This document shows, piece after piece, positions 35,406-44,928 of a DNA stretch of 64,000 nucleotides (the stretch's first letter is position 1; each line of letters starts with the position of its first letter). The notes beneath the pieces are model-generated. The model was not told the origin of the DNA, made no database searches, and saw only the letters and a program-made list of their open reading frames with translations. Origin of the DNA: Enhygromyxa salina (GTDB lineage: Bacteria; Myxococcota_A; Polyangia; Nannocystales; Nannocystaceae); the NCBI RefSeq assembly GCF_002994635.1, contig NZ_PVNL01000138.1, positions 62,001-126,000 of the forward strand, given 5' to 3'. The position numbers were made by a program, and so were the translations under genes.

Positions 35406-37988
35406 GTGTTGCGTAGGACCCTGCTCCCCGCCTTGCTCTCGCTCCCCCTCGCGCTGTCGGCCTGCAAGGGCGACGACACCAGCGCAGACCAAGACACGGG
35501 CACGGGTGAGACGGGCGATGAACCTCAGGTCGAGCCGTTCGACGAATTCCCGGGGCTCACGGCCGAGGTCCAGATCCACATTGACGATCGCGGCATTCCG
35601 CATATCTATGGTGCCACTGACAATGACGTCGCCTACGCCTCGGGCTATCAAATGGCGACCGACCGCCTGTTCGAGATGGACCTGTTGCGTCGCCGCGCGC
35701 TCGGTCGCCAGGCCGAGGTGCTCGGTGAGGCATTCGTCGATCAGGACATCATCTCGCGCACCTTCAACCTCACCCACTGGGGTCACCTCAACGCCGAGCG
35801 CGTGCGCGAGGAGTCGCCCGACGTCTACAACTACATCATCTCGTGGCTGGCTGGCGTCAACGCCCGGGTCGACCAGGTCAACGCTGGCGAGGCGCCGCTG
35901 CCCTATGGCTTCGCCGAGGCCGGCTTCGCCCCCGAGCAGTGGCAGCGCGACGACGAGTACGCAATTGGCAAGCTCATGTACCTGGGCAACTCCAACAGCC
36001 TCGAGCGCGACCTGCTCGCCACGATCCTGCGAAATAATTTGCCCGAGACCTGGAACAGCTTCGAGCTGGGCAAGCCGATGTTCCCGGTCGCGATCATGCC
36101 CGAAGACGAGATCCCGCAGGGCTTCAAGCCCGACAGCGGCCCCTCGCACCTTCACAAGGCGCGGCCGCCCCAGCCCATGGACCCCTACTCCCCCGCGGCG
36201 ATCGGCGAGACGCTCGAGCGCCTGCACCGGGCGCTGGGCCACATCGGCAGCGCCGGGCCATTCGGCAGCAACAATTGGGCGATCGACGGGCGGCACACCG
36301 ACTCGGGCCGCTCGATGATCGCCAACGATCCCCACCAGCCGCTGCAGAGCCCCTCGTTGATGTACGCCCAGCACCTCAACAGCATCGACGAGGGCACCGG
36401 AACCCAGGACGTGATCGGGTTCTCGTTCGCGGGCACGATGGGCGTGCAGCTCGGCCACAACCGCAGCCTGCACTGGGCGGCGACCACCAACTTCGCCGAC
36501 GTCATGGATCTGTGGGACGTGCGGGTCGAGGGCGAGGGTGTGTGGGCCGGCGATAATCATGTCGACTGGGTCGTCCGCGAGGAGCCGATCGAGGTCGCTG
36601 GTGGCGAGCCCGTGATCCTCGAGGTCCAGGACGTGCCGGGCTATGGCGTGATCGTGCCCGACAGCCTGATCCCGCTGCCGGTCTCGGCCTCCGGGCGCAA
36701 GCTGTTGGTCAACTGGACCGGGTTCGCGGCCACCAACGAGGAAGCCTGCTTCGCGCGGATGTCCGCGGCCACTGACATCCCGACCTGGGAGGCCGGCGTG
36801 GATCTCATGGAGGTCGCCGGCTTCAACTTCGTCGCGGCCACGGCCGACGCGATCTCGTATCGGGTCCAGATCAAGGTGCCCGATCGCGACCTCAGCAACG
36901 GCGCGCTTCCCTATGTGGTGATCGACGGTGACAACGCCTCCTCGTATTGGACCAGCTACCTCCCGGCCGAGCAGCTCCCGCGCAGCCACGCCGCCAGCCG
37001 CGGGTGGATCGCTTCAGCCAACAATGACCCGTGGGGGTTCACGTTCGACGGGGACGTCACCAATGATCCATTTTATTATGGCTACTTCTACGCCGCCGGC
37101 CATCGGGCCAAGCGCCTACAGGACGAGTTTGAGCGCCTGACCGCGCAGGGCAGCGTGACCAAGCAAGACATGATCGCGCTGCAGCTCGACACCCACAGCA
37201 CCATGTCGGACGTGCTGTTGCCGATCGTGCTCGACGCCGCCGCGCAGGTCGGCACCAACCCCGACCTCGCCGAATTCGAGGGCAACGACGACATTCAGAC
37301 CCTGGCCGCGGCGCTCGCGAGCTGGGATCAGACCATGGAGCGCGACTCGGCTGGCGCGCTGATCTGGCACGCGTGGCTGCACAACATGGCCTGGGAGGCG
37401 GTCGAGGACGACCTCGCGTTCCTCTACACCTTGGTGTTCGAGGCCGAGCCGCCCTACATCATCAAGATCCCGGCGCTGGCCATGCTCCACCAGTATTCCA
37501 CCGACAACCTGCTGCAGACCAGTCGCGACTGGATCGCCGTAGAGGGCCTGCGCCGCACCGCAGACTGGCTCAACGCGACCTACGGCGGCGTCGATCCAGA
37601 CGGGTACAGCTGGGGCGCCATTCATGGCACTCGGTTCGACAACCCCTTCGGGGGCGAGCTCGACGGTGGTTGGACGGCCACCAACGGCGGTGAGGACACG
37701 CTCAATGTGTCGTCGTCCAACTTCTACGCCGGCCCCAGCGGCGCAGCAGCGGAGCGGTTCGACTCGCACAGCGGTCCGATCTTTCGGATCGTCACGACCT
37801 TCGCCGAGGACGGCACGCCCGAGGCCACCGTGAATTTCCCGCGCGGGAACTCGGCTGACCCAAGCTCGCCGCACTGGGACGACACCCTCGCCGACTGGAC
37901 CAACGGTGTCTACACGCCCCTGCCGTTTCGCCGGGCCGAGGTCGAGGCTGCCACGCAGTCCAGCTACACGCTGTCGCCGGGTGAGTAG
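35406..37988 (+). CDS. Penicillin acylase-family lipoprotein
   Basis: The product is 860 residues from a GTG start, with lipobox LSAC (Cys20) and a Thr/Gly/Asp linker (DTGTGETGDEP). The mature protein is an Ntn-hydrolase of the penicillin amidase family. The start of the beta-chain is GPFGSNNWAI, with nucleophile Ser288 after the cleavage site Gly287. Other hallmarks: GIPHIYGATDNDVAYASGY, NDPHQPL, GVQLGHNRSLHWAAT and NLLQTSRDW. Members deacylate beta-lactams, acyl-homoserine lactones or peptides. Outer-membrane anchoring by lipid is unusual for the family. It is a single gene with its own upstream gap. Confidence 0.92.
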   Translation: MLRRTLLPALLSLPLALSACKGDDTSADQDTGTGETGDEPQVEPFDEFPGLTAEVQIHIDDRGIPHIYGATDNDVAYASGYQMATDRLFEMDLLRRRALGRQAEVLGEAFVDQDIISRTFNLTHWGHLNAERVREESPDVYNYIISWLAGVNARVDQVNAGEAPLPYGFAEAGFAPEQWQRDDEYAIGKLMYLGNSNSLERDLLATILRNNLPETWNSFELGKPMFPVAIMPEDEIPQGFKPDSGPSHLHKARPPQPMDPYSPAAIGETLERLHRALGHIGSAGPFGSNNWAIDGRHTDSGRSMIANDPHQPLQSPSLMYAQHLNSIDEGTGTQDVIGFSFAGTMGVQLGHNRSLHWAATTNFADVMDLWDVRVEGEGVWAGDNHVDWVVREEPIEVAGGEPVILEVQDVPGYGVIVPDSLIPLPVSASGRKLLVNWTGFAATNEEACFARMSAATDIPTWEAGVDLMEVAGFNFVAATADAISYRVQIKVPDRDLSNGALPYVVIDGDNASSYWTSYLPAEQLPRSHAASRGWIASANNDPWGFTFDGDVTNDPFYYGYFYAAGHRAKRLQDEFERLTAQGSVTKQDMIALQLDTHSTMSDVLLPIVLDAAAQVGTNPDLAEFEGNDDIQTLAAALASWDQTMERDSAGALIWHAWLHNMAWEAVEDDLAFLYTLVFEAEPPYIIKIPALAMLHQYSTDNLLQTSRDWIAVEGLRRTADWLNATYGGVDPDGYSWGAIHGTRFDNPFGGELDGGWTATNGGEDTLNVSSSNFYAGPSGAAAERFDSHSGPIFRIVTTFAEDGTPEATVNFPRGNSADPSSPHWDDTLADWTNGVYTPLPFRRAEVEAATQSSYTLSPGE

Positions 37989-37998
37989 CGGTGCGCAA

Positions 37999-38014
37999 CT
38001 AGAGCACCAATCAG
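37999..38014. repeat. 16-bp direct repeat, left copy
   Basis: CTAGAGCACCAATCAG is repeated exactly at 38672-38687, on the far side of the DUF3105 gene. The left copy lies 11 bp after the penicillin acylase stop. Both copies are followed by a similar TGAA. Confidence 0.85.
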
Positions 38015-38060
38015 GTGTGAACCGGGCATCAACCGTGGTCTCGATGCTATAAGATCGGCC

Positions 38061-38675
38061 ATGCTGCGAGCCAACCTGCAAGCTCAGATCCTCGTCGGCC
38101 TGTCATGCTGCGCGTTGGCGTGCATCGACGACGTCGCCCAGATGGACACTGGCCAGTCCAGCAACACCCAGTCGACCGCTCCCGACGACGACACGACCGG
38201 CGACGGCGACGGCGACGTGTGCAACACCGCCGAGACCACCACCGTCGCGGCCTGTCCGGAGATCATTGGCGAAGGCTTCTGCAGCGAGGGCGGCATCCAC
38301 GTCGAGCAAGACAGCGAGGTCACGTGGACCAACAACCCGCCGCACTCGGGCGACCACTACCCGACCTGGGAAAAGTGGGGCGAGCACGACACCCCCGTGC
38401 CGCGCGGCAACTGGGTGCACAACATGGAGCACGGCGGCTTGATCCTGCTCTACAACTGCCCCGAAGGCTGCGACGCCGAGCTCGAGACCCTGCGCATGGT
38501 CCTCGACATGCGCCCCGACAGCCGGATCTTGATGACCGAAGATCCGCTGCTCGACGCGCCTCGGTTCGCCGTGACCTCGTGGAACTGGGTGCACGAGTTC
38601 GACACGCCCGATCTCGACGAGCTGGTCTGCTTCGTCGACCAGCACTACAACCACGCGCCCGAGAACGTGCCCTAG
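38061..38675 (+). CDS. DUF3105-family lipoprotein
   Basis: The product is 204 residues. Signal with lipobox LALAC (Cys21); Thr/Asp/Gly linker. The C-terminal ~125 residues match DUF3105 (NPPHSGDHYPTWEKWG, NWVHNMEHGGLILLYNCPEGC), a conserved His/Cys-containing domain of unknown function. The HN..HGG and CPEGC residues could bind a metal. The stop lies inside the second 16-bp repeat. It follows the penicillin acylase gene by 72 bp and may be on the same message. Confidence 0.85.
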   Translation: MLRANLQAQILVGLSCCALACIDDVAQMDTGQSSNTQSTAPDDDTTGDGDGDVCNTAETTTVAACPEIIGEGFCSEGGIHVEQDSEVTWTNNPPHSGDHYPTWEKWGEHDTPVPRGNWVHNMEHGGLILLYNCPEGCDAELETLRMVLDMRPDSRILMTEDPLLDAPRFAVTSWNWVHEFDTPDLDELVCFVDQHYNHAPENVP

Positions 38676-38687
38676 AGCACCAATCAG
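38672..38687. repeat. 16-bp direct repeat, right copy
   Basis: Exact second copy of CTAGAGCACCAATCAG. It covers the stop codon of the DUF3105 gene, so one copy is partly coding and the other is not. Confidence 0.85.
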
Positions 38688-38856
38688 TTTGAATTCACGA
38701 CGCCAGGCACATCTGGGGCCGCTCCTGCCGTTGTCGACTCGGCGCTCGCAGTATGCCGGATACAGCTTCGGCCTCGCTCCTAGGCAGGAACGGCCCCTGA
38801 CGCACCTGACGACGCGACTCCAAACTGATCGGCGCTCTAAAAACCCCGCAGGCCGG

Positions 38857-39420
38857 TCAGATCGAGCGCACGCCGATCTTCTCGAGGCCGTGGTCGCCCA
38901 GCAGGCGGCGCAGGCTGGCCTGGGCCTCGCTGGCCAGCTGCACCTCCGTGGTGCCCGGTTCGTTGGACAGCTTCGAGTGGCCAGCCCGTGCGCGACGGGT
39001 CGCGGCGGCGACGGCCTCATCAAACGAGTCGGGATCTTCGAAGCCGATCACCAGCCCGTTGGTCTCCGCGTTCATCAGGCTCAAGCCCATCTTGACGACC
39101 GGCGAGCGGTACATGACCCAGGCCTTCTCGACGCAGCTGGCGTTGTCGACCAGCCACGCTTGAAAGATCTTGCGGACCTCGCTCTTCCAGGCGTGGACGT
39201 CATCGGCGTCGATGACGATCAGGACCCGGAAGCCGGCCTTGATCTGATCGGCGCCCGCGTCGAGCACTGGCTGGATGTGCTCGGGTCGGACGTGACCCGC
39301 GAGGCGACAGTGGATCAGGCCGGGGGCGATCACGTCGGCTTGGCCGAGACCCATGCGCGCCGAGCTGCGGGCGCTCGGGTACAGGGGAGGTCGGTCCTCG
39401 TCGTGCCCGTGGTCGTCCAT
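38857..39420 (-). CDS. SpoIIAA/STAS-like hypothetical protein
   Basis: The product is 187 residues from the ATG at 39420. The middle part (GLIHCRLAGHVRPEHI, VLIVIDADDVHAW, KMGLSLMNAETNGLVIGFEDPDSFDEAV) has the beta-alpha pattern of SpoIIAA-like/STAS proteins. No phospho-site motif D-S-S/T-G is seen. I infer a small cytoplasmic binding domain. It is followed downstream by an intergenic stretch with the 38672 repeat. Confidence 0.55.
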   Translation of the reverse strand: MDDHGHDEDRPPLYPSARSSARMGLGQADVIAPGLIHCRLAGHVRPEHIQPVLDAGADQIKAGFRVLIVIDADDVHAWKSEVRKIFQAWLVDNASCVEKAWVMYRSPVVKMGLSLMNAETNGLVIGFEDPDSFDEAVAAATRRARAGHSKLSNEPGTTEVQLASEAQASLRRLLGDHGLEKIGVRSI

Positions 39421-39557
39421 GGCCTCACTACACCACAAAATGGGCTCACTGAACATCGACCCAGAGCGTCACCTGGCGAATTTTCTGCTGGGCGAATCAT
39501 AGTTCGCTTCCCACCCACGGGGCTGGCCCGACTGACGATAGTCCGAACGGCCAGTCG

Positions 39558-42500
39558 CTAATCGATTTCGCGCATTGGGCCCCAACCGCCGCCGCCGGGG
39601 GTCTCGAGCACGAAGCGGTCACCCGCCTCGACTCGGGCCGAGTCGGTCGCCGCGAGCACGACCACACTCCCATCCGCGCGCTCGATCCAATTGCGCCCCG
39701 GCGCGCCCGGCTCGCCGCCCGCCACCCCGTAGGGCGGGATCTCTCGCCGGTTGGCGAGGATCACCAGCTCCATCGCCTCGCCAAACCGAAGCGTGCGGCG
39801 GACCCCATCGCCGCCGCGCCAGGTCCCGCGACCGCCCGACCCCCTGCGGATCTCGAAGCGCTCGAGCACGACTGGAAACCGGTGCTCGAGGATCTCCGGA
39901 TCGGTCAGCCGCGAGTTGGTCATGTGGGTGTGGACCGCGTCGGTGCCGTCGAACCCAGGCCCGGCGCCAGAGCCCCCACACACCGTCTCGTAGTACTGGT
40001 GTCGCGCGTTGCCGAAGGTCAGGTTGTTCATCGTGCCCTGGGCCGCGGCCATGACTCCCAGCGCGCCGTACAGCGCGTCAACGACCACCTGCGAGGTCTC
40101 GACGTTGCCGGCCACGACCGCGGCCGGGTAGCGCGGGCGCAGCATGCAGCCGGCCGGGACGATCAGCTCGATGGGATCGAGGCAGCCCTCGTTCATCGGG
40201 ATCTCGGCGTCGACCAGGGTCCGAAACACGTAGAGCACCGCCGCCTGGCACACGGCGTAGGGCGCGTTGAAATTGTTGGGTCGCTGCGCGCTGGTCCCCG
40301 TGAAGTCGACTCGACAATTGCCGGTGTCCGCGTCGAGTCGGACCTCGACCGCGACCACGCTGCCGTCATCCATGCCGTACTCGAACCGGCGCTGGTGCGC
40401 GTGCCCGGACAGCTCGGTCCGCCTGGTCAGCTGCTTGATCGCGGCGCGCACCGAGGCCGCCGCGTTGTCGCGAACATGGCGCATGTAGGCCCGCACGATC
40501 GGCAGGGTCCAGTGCTCGACCAGGCGGCGCAGCTCGTTGACACCCTGATGGTTGGCAGCCAGCTGCGCCTCGAGATCCGCGAGGTTCTGACTGGGGTCGC
40601 GGGCCGGCCAGCGGCCGCTCGCGAGCTGCTCGCGGATCGCCTCGCGTCGCAGCCGGCCCTGCTCGACCACCAAGAAGTCGTCGAACAGCGCGCCCTCCTC
40701 GTCGATGTGGCGGCTGTCGGCCGGCATCGAGCCGGGGGTTTTGCCGCCGATGTCGGCGTGGTGGCCACGGCTGGCCACGAAGAACACCGGCCCCGGCTCG
40801 TTGGGTGTGGACATGAACACCGGGGTGATCACGGTGACGTCGGGCAAGTGGGTGCCGCCGTTGTAGGGCGCGTTGACGGCGAAGCTGTCGCCCGGTTGGA
40901 TGCCCCGCTCGCTCGACGCCCGGCTGCGGATCACCGCGCGGACGCTCGCGCCCATCGAGCCCAGGTGCACGGGCATGTGCGGGGCGTTGGCGATCAGCTG
41001 GCCGTCGGCGTCGAACACCGCGCACGAGAAGTCGAGCCGCTCCTTGATGTTGACCGAGTGCGCCGTGTTGCACAGCGTCGCGCCCATCTGCTCGGCGATC
41101 GATCCATACAGGTTGTTGAACAGCTCGAGGCGCACGGGGTCGGGGCGCTCGAGCTCGGCGTTGGCGCTGGTGATGCGATCCGCTCGCGGCTGCGCGCGGG
41201 TCAGAACCAGGTGCCCGGTCTCGCGGACCAGCGCCGACCAGCCTGGCTCGACGATCGTGGTTCCGGTCGCCTCGGCGATGATCGCCGGCCCGCTGACCCT
41301 GGCTCCGGGGGATAGCCGCTCGCGCTCGTAGACGGGTGCCTGGCGGGTCTCGCCGGCCATGCGCACCTCGACGAGGCTGATTGGCGTGGCGTCGGCGGTT
41401 TCCTCGGGCACAGGGTCGGGCCCCACGTCGAGTGTTGGCGCGGGCGCGACGGCCTCGGCCGTGAGTACGTCGATCACGATCGCGTCACCCGGGAGGTCGA
41501 AGCCGTAGCGCTCGCGGTGGTCGAGCTCGAATTGCTCGCGCATGCGCTGCGCTCGTGACGTCGAGTTCGGGCCCCGCGCCCACGGGATCGGCAGCGGGCG
41601 ATCGCTGCCGGCGTAGCGCAGCTGCGCGCCACGTAGCTCGACGATCTCCTCGGCGACGATCGTCTGGGCGCGCAGCTCGGCGACCGCGAGACCGACGAGC
41701 TCATCGAGCGCCGCGTCGGCCCCCGCGAGCGCGCTCGCCTCGAGCTCCACGCCGAGCGAGCGCTCGCGCAGCGCCCGAACATCGGCCAGGCCCATCCCGT
41801 AGGCCGACAGCACCCCCGCGAACGGGTGAATCAGGACGGTGCGCATCCCGAGCGCGTCCGCGACCAGGCACGCGTGCTGGCCACCCGCGCCGCCAAAGCA
41901 GCACAGCGCGTGATCGTCTAGATCGTGGCCGCGCGCGCTCGAGATCTTCTTGATCGCGTCGGCCATGTTGGCGACCGCGATCTCGATGAAGCCCTCGGCG
42001 ACCTCGACCGGGCTGCGGTGATCCGCGTAGGTCCGCGCGAGCTCGGCCGCGAGCTCGGTGAACAGCTCGCGGGCACGCTCGACGTCGATCGGCTGGTCCG
42101 CGCCTGGACCGAACACCCGGGGAAACAGCTGCGGCTGGATCTTGCCGAGCATCACGTTGCAGTCGGTGACCGTCAGCGGTCCGCCGCGGCGGTAGCAGGC
42201 CGGTCCTGGATCCGCGCCAGCCGACGCCGGGCCAACGCGGTAGCGCCCGTGCTCGACCCGACAGATCGAACCACCGCCGGCCGCGACCGTGTGGACTTCG
42301 AGCATCGGCGCCCGCACCCGCACGCCCGCGATCTCGGTCTCGAAGCTGCGCTCGAGCTGCCCCGCGTAGTGGGCGACGTCGGTCGACGTCCCCCCCATGT
42401 CGAAGCCGATGATCGAGTTGAAGCCCGCGCTCGCGCTGGTCGCCACGGCCCCGACGATCCCGCCCGCCGGGCCCGACAAGATTGCGTCTTTGCCCGCGAA

Positions 42501-43256
42501 GTGGGTGGCGTCGGTCAGACCGCCGCTCGACTGCATGAACTGCAGGCACACGTCACCGAGCGCCGCTGACACGCGGTCGATGTAGCGGCGCAAGATCGGT
42601 GAGAGGTAGGCGTCGACGACCGTCGTGTCGCCGCGGCCGATCAGCTTGACGAGCGGGCTGACCTCGTGGCTCACGCTGATCTGCGAGAACCCTAGCTCGC
42701 GCGCGATCTTGGCGACGGTCTGCTCGTGCGTGGCGAATTGCCAACCGTGCATCAGCACGATCGCAATGGACGAGATCCCGGCCGCGCGGGCGGGGGCGAG
42801 CGCGGCACGAACCTGGTGGGGATCGAGTTCGCGCAGGATCGAGCCGTGGGCGTCGACCCGGGCGTCGATCTCGGCGACCTGCTCGTAGAGCATGCTGGGC
42901 AGCACGATCTGTCGATCGAACAGGCGTGGACGATGCTGGTAGCCGATCCGCAGCGCGTCGGCGAAGCCGGCGTTGATCGCCAAGAGCGTGCGCTCGCCCT
43001 GGCGCTCGAGCAACGCGTTGGTCGCGACGGTGGTGCCCATCTTGACCGCGCGGATCGCTTTTGCCGGCAACGGCTGGTCGTGCTCGAGGCCGAGCAGTAC
43101 GCGGATGCCCTCGAGCGCTGCGTCGGCGTACTGCTCGGGGTGCTCGGACAGGAGCTTGTGGGTGTGCAGTGAGCCGCGGGGGTCGCGGGCGACGACGTCG
43201 GTGAAGGTGCCACCGCGGTCGATCCAAAACTCCCAGCTTCGCTGCGCGGTGCCCAT
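39558..43256 (-). CDS. 5-oxoprolinase, single chain (HyuA-HyuB fusion)
   Basis: The product is 1232 residues from the ATG at 43256; the reading frame extends further upstream but without homology. The N-terminal hydantoinase A domain (~1-690) has the ATP-grasp/ASKHA motifs DRGGTFTDV and DMGGTSTDVAHYAG. The C-terminal hydantoinase B domain (~700-1220) has NLYGSIAEQMG, YNGGTHLPDV, RGHHADIGGKTPGSMP and GGGGWG. This single-chain form matches eukaryotic OPLAH and some bacterial enzymes. It cleaves 5-oxo-L-proline to glutamate with ATP, probably salvage from the glutathione pathway. N-methylhydantoinase activity is the alternative. Confidence 0.92.
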   Translation of the reverse strand: MGTAQRSWEFWIDRGGTFTDVVARDPRGSLHTHKLLSEHPEQYADAALEGIRVLLGLEHDQPLPAKAIRAVKMGTTVATNALLERQGERTLLAINAGFADALRIGYQHRPRLFDRQIVLPSMLYEQVAEIDARVDAHGSILRELDPHQVRAALAPARAAGISSIAIVLMHGWQFATHEQTVAKIARELGFSQISVSHEVSPLVKLIGRGDTTVVDAYLSPILRRYIDRVSAALGDVCLQFMQSSGGLTDATHFAGKDAILSGPAGGIVGAVATSASAGFNSIIGFDMGGTSTDVAHYAGQLERSFETEIAGVRVRAPMLEVHTVAAGGGSICRVEHGRYRVGPASAGADPGPACYRRGGPLTVTDCNVMLGKIQPQLFPRVFGPGADQPIDVERARELFTELAAELARTYADHRSPVEVAEGFIEIAVANMADAIKKISSARGHDLDDHALCCFGGAGGQHACLVADALGMRTVLIHPFAGVLSAYGMGLADVRALRERSLGVELEASALAGADAALDELVGLAVAELRAQTIVAEEIVELRGAQLRYAGSDRPLPIPWARGPNSTSRAQRMREQFELDHRERYGFDLPGDAIVIDVLTAEAVAPAPTLDVGPDPVPEETADATPISLVEVRMAGETRQAPVYERERLSPGARVSGPAIIAEATGTTIVEPGWSALVRETGHLVLTRAQPRADRITSANAELERPDPVRLELFNNLYGSIAEQMGATLCNTAHSVNIKERLDFSCAVFDADGQLIANAPHMPVHLGSMGASVRAVIRSRASSERGIQPGDSFAVNAPYNGGTHLPDVTVITPVFMSTPNEPGPVFFVASRGHHADIGGKTPGSMPADSRHIDEEGALFDDFLVVEQGRLRREAIREQLASGRWPARDPSQNLADLEAQLAANHQGVNELRRLVEHWTLPIVRAYMRHVRDNAAASVRAAIKQLTRRTELSGHAHQRRFEYGMDDGSVVAVEVRLDADTGNCRVDFTGTSAQRPNNFNAPYAVCQAAVLYVFRTLVDAEIPMNEGCLDPIELIVPAGCMLRPRYPAAVVAGNVETSQVVVDALYGALGVMAAAQGTMNNLTFGNARHQYYETVCGGSGAGPGFDGTDAVHTHMTNSRLTDPEILEHRFPVVLERFEIRRGSGGRGTWRGGDGVRRTLRFGEAMELVILANRREIPPYGVAGGEPGAPGRNWIERADGSVVVLAATDSARVEAGDRFVLETPGGGGWGPMREID

Positions 43257-43433
43257 GCTCGGCGGCAGCATACAAAATCTCGCCTGTGCGTGACGTCGGT
43301 GTGGCTGCACGTGGACTCTCTCGCCGGCCGAGAGCGTGAGGGCGATCGGGGGCGGAGAGGGCCCGCCACCACCCCACCCTGGACTGCGAGCGAGCGGGCC
43401 CCGATCGGGCCCTGATTCTCGTACACTCGTGGG

Positions 43434-44585
43434 ATGATCGTGCATGACGTCTCCCGTCTCATCGCGTTGACCCTGGTGACCACGAGCGCCGGCGGATGCG
43501 GCTGGCTGTTCGCCTGCGGCAAGGACGAATCGTACTCGACGCCGCTGAGCGTGAGCGATTGGAACGTCACGCCGGCGACCTACGCCAACATCGTCGCGCG
43601 GGCCAAGGAGGTCGGCGGTAGCGATGGGCTCGACGACAGCGCTACCCCTGACCCTGGCGAGACGGGTGACACGGGTGACACGGGCGAGACGGGTGACACG
43701 GGTGACACGGGTGACACGGGCGTCGACACCATGGCCTGGGACGAGCTCGACGCGACCCAACAGTGCAACCTGGCGTGCGCGTTCGCGGTTGGTGAGGCCG
43801 ACGTCTACCTGACCGACTATCAGTATGCTGACACGCTGACGATCAACACCTGCGCGCTGACGATCCCAACCGCCGACGCCGACGGCACGCTCTCGTGCAC
43901 GGCCACGTTCGACCATCGTGACATCTGCATCGGCGGCCGGCGTCCGCTGGGCTGGCAGGCCCAGCGCGCGCCGATCACCTGCGCGCAGCAGCAGCTCGAC
44001 GGCATCGCCGTGATGGAGCAGGTCTCGATCACTGCGTTCATGGAGCTCGCCGCGCAGCTCGAAGCTCGCGGCGGGCCGGCTGAATTGGTCGCGCGGTGTC
44101 GCGCCGCCGCGCTCGACGAGCGGCGCCACGTGGAGCTCGTTGTGGAGCTCGGGGCAGCGCGGCCGAAGGCGACGCTCGAGCCAGCCGCGGCCACGACCTT
44201 GCTGGCCGAGATCGCCCTGCACAACGCCGTGGAGGGGTGCGTGACGGAGACCTGGGCGGCCCTGCTCGCGCGTCATCAGGCCGAGCATGCGCCGGAGCTG
44301 CGGGTCCGGGAGGCGTTTGAGCAGATCGCGGCTGACGAGGCCAGGCACGCCCAGCTCGCGTGGGAGCTGCATGCGTACTTCATGCAGGTGCTCGAGCCGG
44401 GGGTTGCTCGCGAGGTGGAGCGGGCGCGAGCGCGGGCGCTCGCGGGGTTGGAGCGCACGGCGTCGCAGCAGGCGTTGGCGGTGCCGCGGGAGGTTCGTGA
44501 GGCGCTCGGGTTGCCGGAGCCGCGCGTGGCGGGGGCGCTGGCGAGTGATTTTGGGTGGCGGCTCGCGCAGCGGCCTGCGGCCTGA
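43434..44585 (+). CDS. Ferritin-like domain lipoprotein with TGD linker
   Basis: The product is 383 residues. Signal with lipobox SAGGC (Cys22), then ~60 residues of Thr-Gly-Asp linker (GDTGETGDTGD). A Cys-containing region follows (CNLACAF, CALTIP, CTATFD and ICIGG). The C-terminal ~200 residues have the ferritin-like four-helix pattern with E...ExxH...E...ExxH: EQVSITAFMELAAQLE, DERRH, EGCVTETW and DEARH. It may bind a di-iron centre. The combination of a surface lipoprotein and ferritin-like helices is unusual. Upstream gap to the oxoprolinase gene is 177 bp, divergent. Confidence 0.75.
   Translation: MIVHDVSRLIALTLVTTSAGGCGWLFACGKDESYSTPLSVSDWNVTPATYANIVARAKEVGGSDGLDDSATPDPGETGDTGDTGETGDTGDTGDTGVDTMAWDELDATQQCNLACAFAVGEADVYLTDYQYADTLTINTCALTIPTADADGTLSCTATFDHRDICIGGRRPLGWQAQRAPITCAQQQLDGIAVMEQVSITAFMELAAQLEARGGPAELVARCRAAALDERRHVELVVELGAARPKATLEPAAATTLLAEIALHNAVEGCVTETWAALLARHQAEHAPELRVREAFEQIAADEARHAQLAWELHAYFMQVLEPGVAREVERARARALAGLERTASQQALAVPREVREALGLPEPRVAGALASDFGWRLAQRPAA
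43660..43724 (+). repeat. 9-bp tandem repeat encoding Thr-Gly-Asp
   Basis: About seven copies of the 9-bp unit ACGGGTGAC or close variants encode the linker of the ferritin-like lipoprotein. Several are identical. Confidence 0.85.
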
Positions 44586-44593
44586 CGACGCAA

Positions 44594-44785
44594 GGGACCG
44601 GACTCAGAGTCCGGAGACCGGACTCCAGGGACCGGACTCAGAGTCCTCAAGGAGACCGGACTCCAGGGACCGGACTCAGAGTCCTCAAGGGACCGAGGAG
44701 GACTCCAGGGACCGGACTCAGAGTCCTGGTTTTGCTCTGACTCCAGGGACCGGATGGAGGACTCCAGGGACCGGACTCAGAGTCC
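44594..44785 (+). repeat. Left REP-like array (five full copies)
   Basis: GGGACCGGACTCAGAGTCC occurs five times, starting at 44594, 44628, 44666, 44708 and 44767. Partial copies lie between them (for example GGAGACCGGACTCC at 44613 and 44651). The GGACTC-A-GAGTCC core forms a small hairpin. All copies have the same direction, opposite to those on the right of the transposase. The 343 bp between the ferritin-like gene and the transposase hold little else. Confidence 0.85.
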
Positions 44786-44928
44786 TGGTTTTGATCTTGG
44801 GATCAAGGCCAGACTTCCGTTCAGTGGAAAAGGCCGATCGGACTCAGGATTGGGGGGTGAATACGGGTTTTAATCATTGCCCCGCAGAAGCTCTGCAAAC
44901 GTCGCGTTTGCGGGCCGACATCTCCTGC

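Noticed and set aside
35271..36989. 572-codon minus-strand frame across the penicillin acylase gene
   Set aside because: It is antisense to an Ntn-hydrolase with clear motifs, and its composition is low-complexity.
39882..41315. 477-codon plus-strand frame inside the 5-oxoprolinase gene
   Set aside because: It is antisense to a strongly supported hydantoinase B domain and has an antisense-type residue bias.
43257..44372. Upstream extension of the oxoprolinase frame
   Set aside because: The frame remains open but overlaps the divergent ferritin-like lipoprotein gene; homology begins only at GTAQRSWEFWIDRGGTFTD, so the ATG at 43256 is used.
44594..44785. Possible CRISPR array
   Set aside because: The 19-bp units are spaced unevenly at 34-59 bp, have similar partial copies between them and no cas genes nearby; they fit REP sequences beside a RAYT gene.
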